A DNA stretch of 33,659 bases from positions 1 to 33,659 of the forward strand of contig CAUHFS010000026.1 of NCBI GenBank assembly GCA_959605475.1. Reading direction: 5' to 3'. Positions within the stretch are counted from its first letter, which is position 1. Each line of letters begins with the position of its first letter. The DNA is from an uncultured Collinsella sp. (lineage in GTDB: Bacteria > Actinomycetota > Coriobacteriia > Coriobacteriales > Coriobacteriaceae). A program made the position numbers and the translations under genes. Below, one piece after another: positions 1 through 9,300 of the stretch. The notes under the pieces are model-generated. The model was not told the origin of the DNA and ran no database searches. It saw only the letters and a program-made list of their open reading frames with translations.

Positions 1-38
1 ACAAGTACGGCGCAAGACAAGGCCTCGCGCACTATTCA

Positions 39-52
39 CGAACGTCTGTTCT
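39..52. promoter_or_regulatory. Possible LexA/SOS-type box
   Basis: CGAACGTCTGTTCT has the GAAC-N4-GTTC dyad typical of Gram-positive and actinobacterial LexA sites (CGAAC-N4-GTTCG type). A TAGAAT hexamer overlaps its right end at 52-57. The gene to the right runs toward it, so a target would be a leftward gene beyond the window edge. One short dyad can occur by chance, so confidence is low. Confidence 0.25.
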
Positions 53-231
53 AGAATAACACAACAGCGACCGTATCTAACAAGCAAGGTTGAACCATAG
101 GTTGAGCATAAGTCAGCGAGCGAGTCCCTGCCGTGGCAAGGTGTCGCGAAAGAGGAGCGCCGCGTACTTCTGTACGCAAGCGACGGTTTGAGCGGCAGAT
201 TGCCCGACAGGGGCTCGCGCAGCGTCGACTC

Positions 232-259
232 GTTACGCGGTTTGGCAAAACCGCGTAAC
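232..259 (-). terminator. Perfect 12-bp stem-loop after the NAD-synthetase-like gene
   Basis: The arms at 232-243 (GTTACGCGGTTT) and 248-259 are perfectly complementary around a GGCA loop. The hairpin lies 18 bp past the stop codon of the leftward gene at 278. No clear T-run follows on the minus strand, so it may be a weak terminator or an mRNA 3'-end stabiliser. Confidence 0.5.
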
Positions 260-277
260 CTTGGCCCCATCCCCAGT

Positions 278-2263
278 TTAGTTCTGCGAGAAGAATGGGA
301 ACTGTCGGGGATCAACCGGCGGATGCGGCATCGGGCCACCCTGGGGACTACCTTGCGGGCCACCCTGGCCACCCATCATCTTATCGATGGCGTCCTGAAC
401 CTCGCCCTCGAACTTTTTCATGCCCTCGTGCAAACGACGCTGACCGTCCTCAGAGCGCAGCTCCTCCATCTGCTCGGGCGAAATACCCAGCAGCTCACCC
501 AAAATGCCCATCATCTCACCGCGCATACGGTCACTCGTATCGTCGTCGGCAAAGCGACGCACCTCGGCGCGCGCCAGCGCATCGACCGTCATGCGCTCCT
601 TGCCGTTAAGCCCCAGGTCGGACCACGCGAGCATGTACGGCCAGGCGCGCTCGACAAACGAACGGGCTGAGACGATCGACGCCGTCGGCAGCATGCGGCG
701 GGCGGCCTCGCCCTGACGCACGAGCATCAGCAGCAGCGAGCAGGCCTCAGGCTTGCCAGCGGCCATCGGGATGTCGTCGAAAGATCGATTGCGGTCCACG
801 TGCGCCTCGAGCGCGCCATCGACCTCACCCGGCTCAAGCCCGCCGAGCAGCTGTGCCGCGCGGTCGAGCATATCGACCGGACCGTCGAGCGTCGAGAGCG
901 CCTGCGCCAGCACTCGCTCCATACAATCTTCCACCGCGTTGAGCGTCACGAGCTCTTGGGGCACCACGGCAGACGCGCGGTTGCGCACACGCGCCACAAA
1001 CTCAAGCATCGACAGGTACACATCGCCAAAGGGCGCGTAATCGCCCTGGTAGCCGCCGCAAAGCGCCGGCGCCGCCAGCGCGTACTCGGTTTTGGACAGC
1101 GGGCTCAGCGCCATCGCACCCAGCTCGAGCGCCGTGTCCTCCAGCATGAGGCCCAGCGTGCGCGAGCGCAGACGCTCGGCATCGCCCGCCGACACGTCGC
1201 GATCGAGCACACGCGCCGCATCCGGTGCATCGCGCTCGACGGTGCGAATGTGCAGACGCTCGGCGATGGCGCGGACGGCGGCACAGCGGGCAGCCTCGGC
1301 CTCTTCCTGCGCCGGCGTAAAGATACGGTTGCGCCCCAGCACCAGGCCAATCACATTACGCGGGCCCAGAGCGTCGACGGCCAGCGCCGCCAGCAGGGAC
1401 GACGGCAAGTCGCCCTCGAGCGCCACCACAGCACGCGACGCACCGTGGGCTCGGGCGTTGTCGCGCACGGCGAGCACCAGCGCCTGCCACAGCCACTCCT
1501 CGGAACGGAACTCGGGCAGTTCGTGATCTTCCAGGGCATCGAGCATCACACCGCGCTGAATCTCCTGAACCAGCAGGCTCTCCTCAAAACACGGCGCCTG
1601 GGCCACCACGCGACCGCAGTCGTCGAGCACAAACGAACCGCCGGTATACACCGACTCGTCATAGGCACCGACCGGCGCCATACAGGCAAACCACACGCTG
1701 CGCTTGGATGCGATCTTGCGGTAGGCGCCGCTGCGAACGGCGGCAATGGCGGCAGTCTCGCGGTCGGTCATGTCAAACGCATTGAATTGGAAATACGCAA
1801 TGAGGTCAACACCGGTCGGCAACATCTCGAGTTCGCGGTCCAAGTCAAAAATCACGGCGATGCGCACGCCGTCCACGTCGAACACCGGCGGCGCCCAACG
1901 CGTGTCGTTGTTCTCGCCACGCTGCAGGGCAATGCTCGAACGCGCCGGCACCACATGACCGTCCTTGAGCATCATGTAGTCGAGCAGCGGCTGACCCTCA
2001 AACGAAACCGCCGCGGGCACGATGCAGATCATGTCAAGCTCCTGGATGCGCTCGGCGACACCAGTCAAGCCGGCAAGCATGTCGTGCTCAAAGTCGGCAG
2101 CGCCCACCAGGCCACCGGGCATGGCGCCCATAAAGAGCGGAGCCGGAACGCACAGCACGCGCGCCCCGCGCTCGTGGGCCAGACGAGCCTGGTCCTCGAT
2201 GCGGCCGCAAATGCCCTCAATATCACCCAGGCGCATATCGATCTGTGCAAGCGCGAGCTTCAT
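278..2263 (-). CDS. NAD+ synthetase-like protein with degenerate active sites (probable pseudoenzyme)
   Basis: This 661-residue protein has the layout of glutamine-dependent NAD+ synthetase: an N-terminal nitrilase-fold domain (about 1-240) and a C-terminal ATP-pyrophosphatase-like domain (about 250-480). The domain order and family resemblance are clear, for example AALAVDALGPRNVIG at 291-305 and the later KTEYALA and GDYAPFGDVY segments. The catalytic motifs are not. The nitrilase Glu in PElxxxG is Ala41 (PAPLFMG), the Lys position appears to be Arg109, and the Cys position reads Phe139 (VIFD instead of xICxD). The synthetase P-loop SGGxDS is EGDLPS at 283-288. The C-terminus adds a helical region and a Gly/Gln/Pro-rich tail. 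It is an open, full-length frame, so it is probably kept for a non-catalytic or altered role. It sits downstream of the superoxide reductase gene, separated by a terminator-like hairpin. The alignment was made by eye. Confidence 0.75.
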   Translation of the reverse strand: MKLALAQIDMRLGDIEGICGRIEDQARLAHERGARVLCVPAPLFMGAMPGGLVGAADFEHDMLAGLTGVAERIQELDMICIVPAAVSFEGQPLLDYMMLKDGHVVPARSSIALQRGENNDTRWAPPVFDVDGVRIAVIFDLDRELEMLPTGVDLIAYFQFNAFDMTDRETAAIAAVRSGAYRKIASKRSVWFACMAPVGAYDESVYTGGSFVLDDCGRVVAQAPCFEESLLVQEIQRGVMLDALEDHELPEFRSEEWLWQALVLAVRDNARAHGASRAVVALEGDLPSSLLAALAVDALGPRNVIGLVLGRNRIFTPAQEEAEAARCAAVRAIAERLHIRTVERDAPDAARVLDRDVSAGDAERLRSRTLGLMLEDTALELGAMALSPLSKTEYALAAPALCGGYQGDYAPFGDVYLSMLEFVARVRNRASAVVPQELVTLNAVEDCMERVLAQALSTLDGPVDMLDRAAQLLGGLEPGEVDGALEAHVDRNRSFDDIPMAAGKPEACSLLLMLVRQGEAARRMLPTASIVSARSFVERAWPYMLAWSDLGLNGKERMTVDALARAEVRRFADDDTSDRMRGEMMGILGELLGISPEQMEELRSEDGQRRLHEGMKKFEGEVQDAIDKMMGGQGGPQGSPQGGPMPHPPVDPRQFPFFSQN

Positions 2264-2302
2264 GGCTCAGCCCTTTCCGTCGTAAACCATCGAAATCGTA
2301 GT

Positions 2303-2334
2303 AAAAGCGCCGGCCGCATGATGCAGTCGGCGCT
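2303..2334 (-). terminator. Intrinsic terminator after the superoxide reductase gene
   Basis: Read on the minus strand, AGCGCCG pairs with CGGCGCT around an inner CTGCA/TGCGG stem, and a TTTT run follows. It ends transcription of the superoxide reductase gene (stop at 2381). If the next gene (start 2263) has its own promoter near the TATCAT/GCATAT hexamers at about 2345-2363, this hairpin would instead lie in its leader. Confidence 0.65.
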
Positions 2335-2380
2335 CGCATGTGCATATGCTAGCTATGATACCCCGAGCGGGGGCGCGCTC

Positions 2381-2743
2381 CTAGAACGTCGCGGACCACA
2401 GCCCGTGCAGGTTGCAGTAGGCATAGACGGTACCGGTCTTGGAACCGCCGGCAAAAAACGTCGCGGGCTTCATGCCGGGCTCAAGGTAATGGACCTCTAA
2501 GCGGCCCTCGGCCTCAAGGGCGATCCACTCAATATAGTGCTCGGGCAGGCTGGGGTGCTCGACCGAGCCAACGCGTGCGCGAATCACGTGACCGTCGCGC
2601 TCGGTCTCGACAACAGGCACGTGCTTCTCGTGCGCCGCGTCCTCAGTGTTTGCGGTCAGTTCCGTGCAACCGGCAGGGGTTGCAACGTCGTTGCCAAGGG
2701 CGGCAATGAGCTTACCGTCGGGGTCCTTAAAGAATTTCGCCAT
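2381..2743 (-). CDS. Superoxide reductase (desulfoferrodoxin-type, one-iron form)
   Basis: This 120-residue cytoplasmic protein should reduce superoxide to peroxide without making oxygen, the detoxification route of many anaerobes. The Fe(His)4Cys centre is complete: His41 in EKHVPVVE, His63 and His69 in HPSLPEHYIEWI, and Cys110 and His113 in YCNLHGLW. The Glu-Lys pair before His41 is also kept. The N-terminal part aligns with the desulforedoxin domain of two-iron desulfoferrodoxins, but its Cys ligands are gone (FFKDPDGKLI replaces the usual CxxCG segment; only Cys26 remains), so one iron is expected. The start at 2743 is chosen because AAAGGAGAA lies just upstream; longer frames lack such a site. 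The gene has its own terminator and is probably monocistronic. Rubredoxin is the likely electron donor in the family; none is encoded here. Confidence 0.93.
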   Translation of the reverse strand: MAKFFKDPDGKLIAALGNDVATPAGCTELTANTEDAAHEKHVPVVETERDGHVIRARVGSVEHPSLPEHYIEWIALEAEGRLEVHYLEPGMKPATFFAGGSKTGTVYAYCNLHGLWSATF

Positions 2744-2893
2744 GATGTTCTCCTTTGCTGACGTGCCAATGTTCTTGATGGTTCTTATGCCCAAAGGCAG
2801 ACAAACCATCCACGGCATTGCAAATGAACACATAACGGGCGGGGACGATGGGGCAGCGTGCGCTATCCGCCCTGGCGGCCCCACCCGAGCGGG

Positions 2894-5800
2894 TTAGCGC
2901 CCGTCGCCGCCCAGCAGCGCCAGAACATCTTCGCGGGTAAACAGCGCCGACGAGATGCCGTCGCCGCCGAGCACGCTGTTGACCAGGTCGCGCTTGGACT
3001 CCTGCATCTGCATAATGCGCTCCTCGATCGTGTCCTTGGCGATGAGCTTGTACACGGTCACGGTATGTTGCTGGCCAATACGGTGCGCGCGGTCGGTCGC
3101 CTGGTCCTGCGCTGCCACGTTCCACCACGGGTCGTAGTGGATGACCACGTCGGCCGCCGTCAGGTTAAGGCCCACGCCGCCCGCCTTGAGCGAAATCAAA
3201 AAGACCGGAACCTCGCCCGCTTGGAACTGCGCGACCATCTTGGCGCGGCTCTCCTTAGACGAAGCGCCCGTGAGCTTAAGGAAGGCGATGTCCTCCTTGG
3301 CCAAGCGCTTACCGATGATATCGAGCATACCCGTAAACTGGCTGAACAACAGGATGCGATGCCCGCCGTCGAGTGCGCCGTGCACGAGCTCCATACACGT
3401 ATCGAGCTTGGCGCTCCCCGCCTTGTAATCCTCGTAGTGTAGACGCGGGTCGCAGCAGATCTGGCGCAGCTTGGTGAGCTCGGCGAGCACCTTGAGTTTG
3501 TCCTTCTTAAACTCCCCAGCCTCGCGGTGCTGCACCTGCTGGGCGATGCGGTCCTGGTTGGCCAGGTAGAGCTTGCGCTGCTCGCCGGTAAGCTGCGCCA
3601 TGACGGTGTCTTCGATCTTCTCGGGCAGGTCGGCCACCACGTCTTCCTTAACACGGCGCAGCACAAACGGCGACACGAGCGCCTGCAGGCGAGCGGCGCT
3701 ATCGCCCTCGGCATGCTCGACGGGGCTCTCAAAGCGCTTGGCAAACGACTCGCGCGTCCCCAAAAGGCCCGGCATCAAAAAGTCGAAGATGCTCCAGAGC
3801 TCGGACAGGCGGTTTTCGATGGGCGTGCCCGTCAGGGCAAAGCGCACGCCGGCAGGCAGGCGCTTGGCGGCGCGCGCCACCTGCGTGAGCGGATTTTTAA
3901 TGTACTGTGCCTCATCGAGCACCACGCGGGCAAAATCCCGCTCGACGTACTCGTCGATATCGCGCCGCATAAGGTCATACGACGTCACGACCACGCTATG
4001 CTCGGCCACGCCGGCGATCTGCACGCGGCGTTGAGCCTTGGCGCCCACAATGGCGCACACATCGAGCGACGGGGCAAAGCGCTCCAGCTCGGCAGTCCAG
4101 TTGTACACGAGTGAGGCCGGGCATACCACGAGCGTGGGCTTGGTGTCCCCCGCCTCCACGCGCGCCAGAATATGCGCAATCATCTGGAGCGTTTTGCCCA
4201 GGCCCATGTCGTCGGCCAAGATGCCGCCAAGGCCCAGGTGTTCGAGCGAGCCGAGCCACTGGTATCCGTCGACCTGGTAGCCGCGCATCGTTGCCTTGAG
4301 CGATGCCGGCACCGTAAAGTCCATCTTGCCGAGCGTGTCCAGGCGCTCGACGGTACGGCGGAACGCAGCGTCGCGATCGGCCTCGAGCGCCGGCGTGCGT
4401 GCGAGCATGCTGTCGACGAACAGGGTGCTCGACGCGGGAAGCGACACGCCGTCGAGCAGGTCGACGGCATCGACACCCAGGTCCTCGGCAAGGCCAAACG
4501 CGGCGCGCGCTCCCTCGTCCAGGCGAATGATGTCGCCGGACGTAAGGCGCGCAAACGTTTGATGGCGCTTGTACGAATCGAGATAGACGGCAAGGTCCGC
4601 GGCCGAAAGCCCGCTCGCGCCCAGCTCGACATCGAGCAGATTGCTCTTAACGGTCGCACGAACCGAGAGCTTGGGCGCGGGGCGGACCGAAATCTGGCGC
4701 AGACGGTCGCTAAGCATGACCTCACCCAGCTCGGACAGGGCGGACAGGCCCTCGGTCAGCAGGCAGAACAAGCGGGCGTCATCGCGCTCCTCAAACGCCA
4801 GACCGCCCTCGTAGAAATCGAAGTACAGGGCCGCCGTATCCATAACGCGAAACTCCGCCACCTCGTCGCGGGGTGGCACACCGGGGCGCTGCTCTTCGAA
4901 GGGGCTGCCCGGAGCGCCCAGGCCAAAGAGATCCGCCGACCAGTCGCCGTAGGTAACCGTAATCTTGCAGGTCACGAGCCCATCGTCGACGCCGATTGCC
5001 ATGGCAAAGCTCGGCTCGGGCGCCACGGTATCGAGCGCAGCGGGCGCGGTAAGGTCGGTATAGTCGCGCAAAATGGGCAGCGCCATACGGCAGAACTCCC
5101 CCACCTGCTCGGCGGCAATATGGGCGGGCGTGCGGCACGGCAGCAAGCGCGACAAAAAAGGTGCGGCATGCTGAGCAAATGCAGCGTCGGTACGGCGCGC
5201 GCGGCGCGTGTCAACCAAGTAGGCGGCATCGCCCGACGCAAAGCAGTACATATCGGCGGGCAGGCGCAGGTCATAGCTACCACCAGCCGCCGGCGCGATT
5301 TTGGCGGCAAGCAGCGGTGGGCGCTTAGCGGATGCCCCGTCCTCCCCTTGCGGAGACAGCTCAACCGCCACGTCGTAGGTGCGATGCGTCGTCATCCCCC
5401 GCGACCAGGCGGGCTCAAAGGAGATGGTCTGGCCGCGCAGCAGGTCCAGCACATATACGATGCTATGCTCGGACAGCGGCAACTGACGCTCGGCAACAAA
5501 ACCGCTGCGGGCAAAGTCGTACGACGCCGAACGCGAGCTTGTGATGTCATCGAGATAGGCAACTGTCGTCGCAACAAGGTTGAGCAGCTTTGCCGATGTT
5601 TCGTCAAAGGCCTCAGGTGAATGGACAAACGTGAGCTTCTTGCCATAGGAGAACGTGCCGCCGCGCACGTAGGCATCGGCCATGCCGTCGATGTCCTTGA
5701 CCACGTAGGACACCGATCCACAGCGAATGCGGAACTCGAGCGCCCAGCTAAAGCGGTCAGCGAACAGCGGATTGTAGTACGGCACCAACGAGGGCTCCAA

Positions 5801-6358
5801 CGCCGCTTTGGGAGCGTCGGGATCAACGGCACCGGCAAGCTTGCGGCGCATGCTCGCCAGCTCATCCATGCGCGCGTCCGAAAGATCGGAAAGCGCCGCC
5901 ACAAGGCTCGGGCTCGTGGGGACGGGCGCCGGGAAGGGAAAGTTGGGGTTGACGGCCGGCGCGGCGGACGCGGCGCGCGCGGGCTGTTTCGGCTGCGCCG
6001 TAAACGTGCGAACCGGCGTGCGCAAACCTTCGACGGGCTCGGCGCCGCTGGCATCCAAATACGCCAGCGCCGTGGCAATGGCGTGCTTACACATACCGGG
6101 ATAGCGGTATGCGGCGGGGCAGTCGCAGTCGTAGTCGATAACCTCGTGCTCGTCCATGTCGAGCGCCACGTGCGTCTTGTACAGGTCACCGCGCGAGCCG
6201 CGCACCGTGCCCTCGACCGTCACGTTTTTGGAGAAGCGCGAGCCGCTGTCCTCAAACGATAGCACGGCACCGTTGAGCATGAGCGAGCGGCCCTTCATAA
6301 AGGTGCCGCTCAGCGCCGCCTCTTTCCGGAGCGCCTGCACAAACGTCCCCTGCGCCAT
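2894..6358 (-). CDS. SNF2-family helicase with SWIM zinc finger
   Basis: This is a 1154-residue ATP-dependent DNA translocase of the bacterial SWI2/SNF2 type. A SWIM zinc finger lies near the N-terminus (Cys78, Cys80, Cys90, His92 in DYDCDC...GMCKHAIA). A long middle region of the kind often fused to bacterial SNF2 proteins follows, and then the motor. Visible motor motifs are Walker A DDMGLGKT near residue 718, DEAQ near 814, the ALTGTPIEN motif, LLFSQFTGMLD and DRAHRIGQ near 1088. The start at 6358 follows GGAGG; a codon six residues earlier is possible but less well placed. The gene begins 28 bp after the dnaE stop on the same strand, so the two are probably cotranscribed, which fits a replication-linked remodelling role. 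Its precise substrate is unknown. Confidence 0.93.
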   Translation of the reverse strand: MAQGTFVQALRKEAALSGTFMKGRSLMLNGAVLSFEDSGSRFSKNVTVEGTVRGSRGDLYKTHVALDMDEHEVIDYDCDCPAAYRYPGMCKHAIATALAYLDASGAEPVEGLRTPVRTFTAQPKQPARAASAAPAVNPNFPFPAPVPTSPSLVAALSDLSDARMDELASMRRKLAGAVDPDAPKAALEPSLVPYYNPLFADRFSWALEFRIRCGSVSYVVKDIDGMADAYVRGGTFSYGKKLTFVHSPEAFDETSAKLLNLVATTVAYLDDITSSRSASYDFARSGFVAERQLPLSEHSIVYVLDLLRGQTISFEPAWSRGMTTHRTYDVAVELSPQGEDGASAKRPPLLAAKIAPAAGGSYDLRLPADMYCFASGDAAYLVDTRRARRTDAAFAQHAAPFLSRLLPCRTPAHIAAEQVGEFCRMALPILRDYTDLTAPAALDTVAPEPSFAMAIGVDDGLVTCKITVTYGDWSADLFGLGAPGSPFEEQRPGVPPRDEVAEFRVMDTAALYFDFYEGGLAFEERDDARLFCLLTEGLSALSELGEVMLSDRLRQISVRPAPKLSVRATVKSNLLDVELGASGLSAADLAVYLDSYKRHQTFARLTSGDIIRLDEGARAAFGLAEDLGVDAVDLLDGVSLPASSTLFVDSMLARTPALEADRDAAFRRTVERLDTLGKMDFTVPASLKATMRGYQVDGYQWLGSLEHLGLGGILADDMGLGKTLQMIAHILARVEAGDTKPTLVVCPASLVYNWTAELERFAPSLDVCAIVGAKAQRRVQIAGVAEHSVVVTSYDLMRRDIDEYVERDFARVVLDEAQYIKNPLTQVARAAKRLPAGVRFALTGTPIENRLSELWSIFDFLMPGLLGTRESFAKRFESPVEHAEGDSAARLQALVSPFVLRRVKEDVVADLPEKIEDTVMAQLTGEQRKLYLANQDRIAQQVQHREAGEFKKDKLKVLAELTKLRQICCDPRLHYEDYKAGSAKLDTCMELVHGALDGGHRILLFSQFTGMLDIIGKRLAKEDIAFLKLTGASSKESRAKMVAQFQAGEVPVFLISLKAGGVGLNLTAADVVIHYDPWWNVAAQDQATDRAHRIGQQHTVTVYKLIAKDTIEERIMQMQESKRDLVNSVLGGDGISSALFTREDVLALLGGDGR

Positions 6359-6386
6359 CACTTCCTCCAATCTCACCCGGGGTAGC

Positions 6387-9300
6387 TTAGATCACCGTCA
6401 CGCGACCCTGGTTACCCACAATGGCCTTGGCCTCGGCCAGCAGCGGAATCGAACGCGCGTTGACCTTGGCAGGTACCTCGGCACGCAGCACGCGCCCGTC
6501 CACCTGCTCGATAAAGATCTCCACGCGGTCACCGCCCGGGTTGGTGGTAAGCACCGTGGCCAGGCGCGCCATATTGCCCTGGCTAAAGCGGCTGTTGGGC
6601 ACCATGACCTCAAACACCTTGGGCTTGTTGTTCTCCTCGTTGAGCTCGAGCGGCACGATCTCCTGCGCGATGATCTGGTCGCCGCGGTCCGAGCGCTCGA
6701 GCTTGCCCTTAATGCGCACAAAGGCATCGGACAGCTGCGCGCCGGTCTCGGGATCGACCTCGCCGTACAGGTACCCCTCGGCCTCTTTATAGGTCTTGGG
6801 GAACACGACGACGGTGGCCTCGCCTTCCATGTCCTCGAGCTGCACGATGCCCATGGGGTCACCGTTTTTGGTCACGCGCTTGGACACGCTCGAGACCATG
6901 CCGGCCCACCACAGCGCCTTGCCCTCGGGAATCTCCTGGTTGATGGTGCCGCCCGTAGGATTCTGAACTTCGTAGCCGGTATCGATCTGCGAGAACGAGA
7001 AGTCGCGCGCCTTGGCTAGTGCATACTCAAACGGGCGCAGCGGGTGGTCCGAGACATAGATGCCCAGAACCTCCTTCTCCTGGCTCAGCTTAAGGTGGCG
7101 GTCCCACTCCTGACCGTCCGGATCGGGCACGCTGACCTCAAAGCCCGAGCCCTCAACATCGCCAAACATGTCGAAAAACGACGTCTGCCCGCTCGCGCGA
7201 TCCTTCTGGCGCTTCACCGCGGCATCAATGATGTTCTCGGGGTTGTTCTTGTCCACAAAGTGCATCATCTGGCGACGCGGATACCCCGTGGAGTCGAAGG
7301 CGCCTGCCTTGATGAGCGATTCGATCACGCGACGGTTGGCCTGGCTCGAGTCCACGCGCTCGACAAAGTCGTGCAGCGTCTTAAACGGACCGCCCGCCTC
7401 GCGCTCGGCGATAATCGCCTGCGCCACACCGGTGCCCACGCCGCGGATGCCGGCCAGACCAAAGCGCACGCCCTCCTTGGTAGCCGTGAACTCGGTACCG
7501 GACTCGTTGACATCTGGCGAGAGCACGGGGATGCCGTCGTGACGGCATGCCGAGACGTAGTGCACGATCTTGTCGGTCTTGCCCGTATAGGACGTCAGAA
7601 CGGCCGCCATGTACTCGTGCGGATAGTGCGCCTTGAGCCACGCCGTCTGCATAACCAGGATGGCGTAGCCGGCGGAGTGCGACTTGTTAAAGGCGTAAGA
7701 TGCGAACTCGAGAACATCGTCCCAAATCTTCTGGGCGACCTCGCGCGTGTAGTTGTTCTTGATGGCGCCGTTCATCCAGTGGTCGTAGGTGGTCTCGTCC
7801 GAGCCATCCTCCCAGTGCAGCACCGTCGACGTGAGCAGCTTGATCTTTTTCTTAGCCACGGGCTTACGGATACGCGAGTCCGATTCGCCCTTGGAGAAGC
7901 CGCACATCTCGACGGAGATGAGCATAACCTGCTCCTGGTAGACCATAGTGCCGTAGGTTTCGCCCAGGATGTCGTCCAGGCGGTCGTCGTAGGAGACGGC
8001 CGGCTCCTTGCCGTTCATACGGTTGATGTAGGACGAGACCATGCCGGCGCCCAGCGGGCCCGGGCGGTACAGAGCGATCAATGCCACGACGTGCTTGTAC
8101 TCGGTGGGCTTCATGTTCTTGATCGTAGCCGTCATGCCGGCGGACTCGACCTGAAAGACGCCGGCGGTGTGGCCGGAGCCCATGAGCTTAAAGATCTCGG
8201 GGTCGTCAAAGGGAATCTCTTCCTCTTTGATGTCGATGCCAAAGTTCTTTTTGATGTTTGCCTTGGCCTTGGAGATAACCGTCAGCGTACGCAGGCCCAG
8301 GAAGTCCATCTTGAGCAGGCCCATGTCGGCAACGGTATGGCCCTCGTACTGGGTAATCTCGACGCCGCCCTTGGTGTCGAGCTTGGTGGGCACGTGCTCG
8401 TTGACGGGGTCGCGGCAGATCAGAACGGCGCACGCGTGCACGCCCTCGCCACGGGTGAGGCCCTCGATTGAGAGCGCCGTGTCGATGATGCGGCGGGCGT
8501 CGTCGTCCTTTTTATATGCCTCGGCAAAATCGGGGTTATACAGATCCTCTTTGCCGGGTTGCTTTTCGAGCACCTGCTTGAGCTTGACCTTGGGGTCGCT
8601 CGAGACCATCTTGGACAGACGCTGGCCCATGTAGACCGGGTAGTCCAGGACGCGAGCGGCGTCGTTGATGGCCTGCTTGGCCTTAATGGTCGAGTAGGTG
8701 ATGACGTGGGTGACCTTCTCGGGGCCGTAGAGCTGGCGAACGTGCTCCACGACCTCGAGGCGCCGCTCATCGTCGAAGTCCATATCGATATCGGGCATCT
8801 CGGTACGCTGCGGGGACAGGAACCTCTCGAACATCAGGCCGTTCTCGAGCGGATCGAACGCGGTGATGTTCATGGCGTAGGCGACGATAGCGCCGGCAGC
8901 CGAGCCACGGCCGGGGCCGACGCCGATGCCGTTGTCCTTGGCCCATTGCACGTACTCGGCAACAATCAAAAAGTAGGCGGCAAAGCCCTTGTCGCAGATG
9001 ACTTTGTATTCGTACTCAAAGCGCTCTTTGATGTTGACGCCGCCGATCTCGCGCGTGGCCCAGTCGTCACCGTAGTGCTGGCGCAGGCCCTTCTCGCACT
9101 CGCGGCGGAACTGACTCTCGTGCGTCTCGCCGGGGTCGAGCAACGGGAAGCGCGGCAGGATGATGGAGTCCCAGTCCAGCTCGACGTAGCACTTGTCGGC
9201 GATCTCGAGCGTGTTGTCGCAGGCCTCGGGGCAATACGGGAACATCGCCCGCATCTCCTCCTCGGTCTTCATGTAAAACTCCGAGCCAGTCATGCGCATG

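Larger units (their letters stand above)
1..277. other. Gene-free left edge with several hairpins
   Basis: No convincing coding region is present; the short ORFs here have compositions typical of chance frames. Three successive self-complementary segments are visible: roughly 126-141 (TGCC/GGCA core), 162-177 (GCGTAC, TTCT loop, GTACGC) and 232-259 (a perfect 12-bp stem, listed separately). A GAAC-N4-GTTC dyad sits at 40-51. The stretch could hold a structured leader, a small RNA or the promoter region of a gene outside the window to the left. I recognise no known RNA family. Confidence 0.4.

Noticed and set aside
800..2500. 566-codon rightward open frame
   Set aside because: It is antisense to the NAD-synthetase-like gene, rich in His/Arg/Gln, with no family resemblance; long antisense frames are common in GC-rich genes.
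4172..5620. 482-codon rightward open frame antisense to the SNF2 helicase
   Set aside because: Low-complexity composition, no ribosome-binding site or motifs, and the opposite strand encodes a clear helicase.
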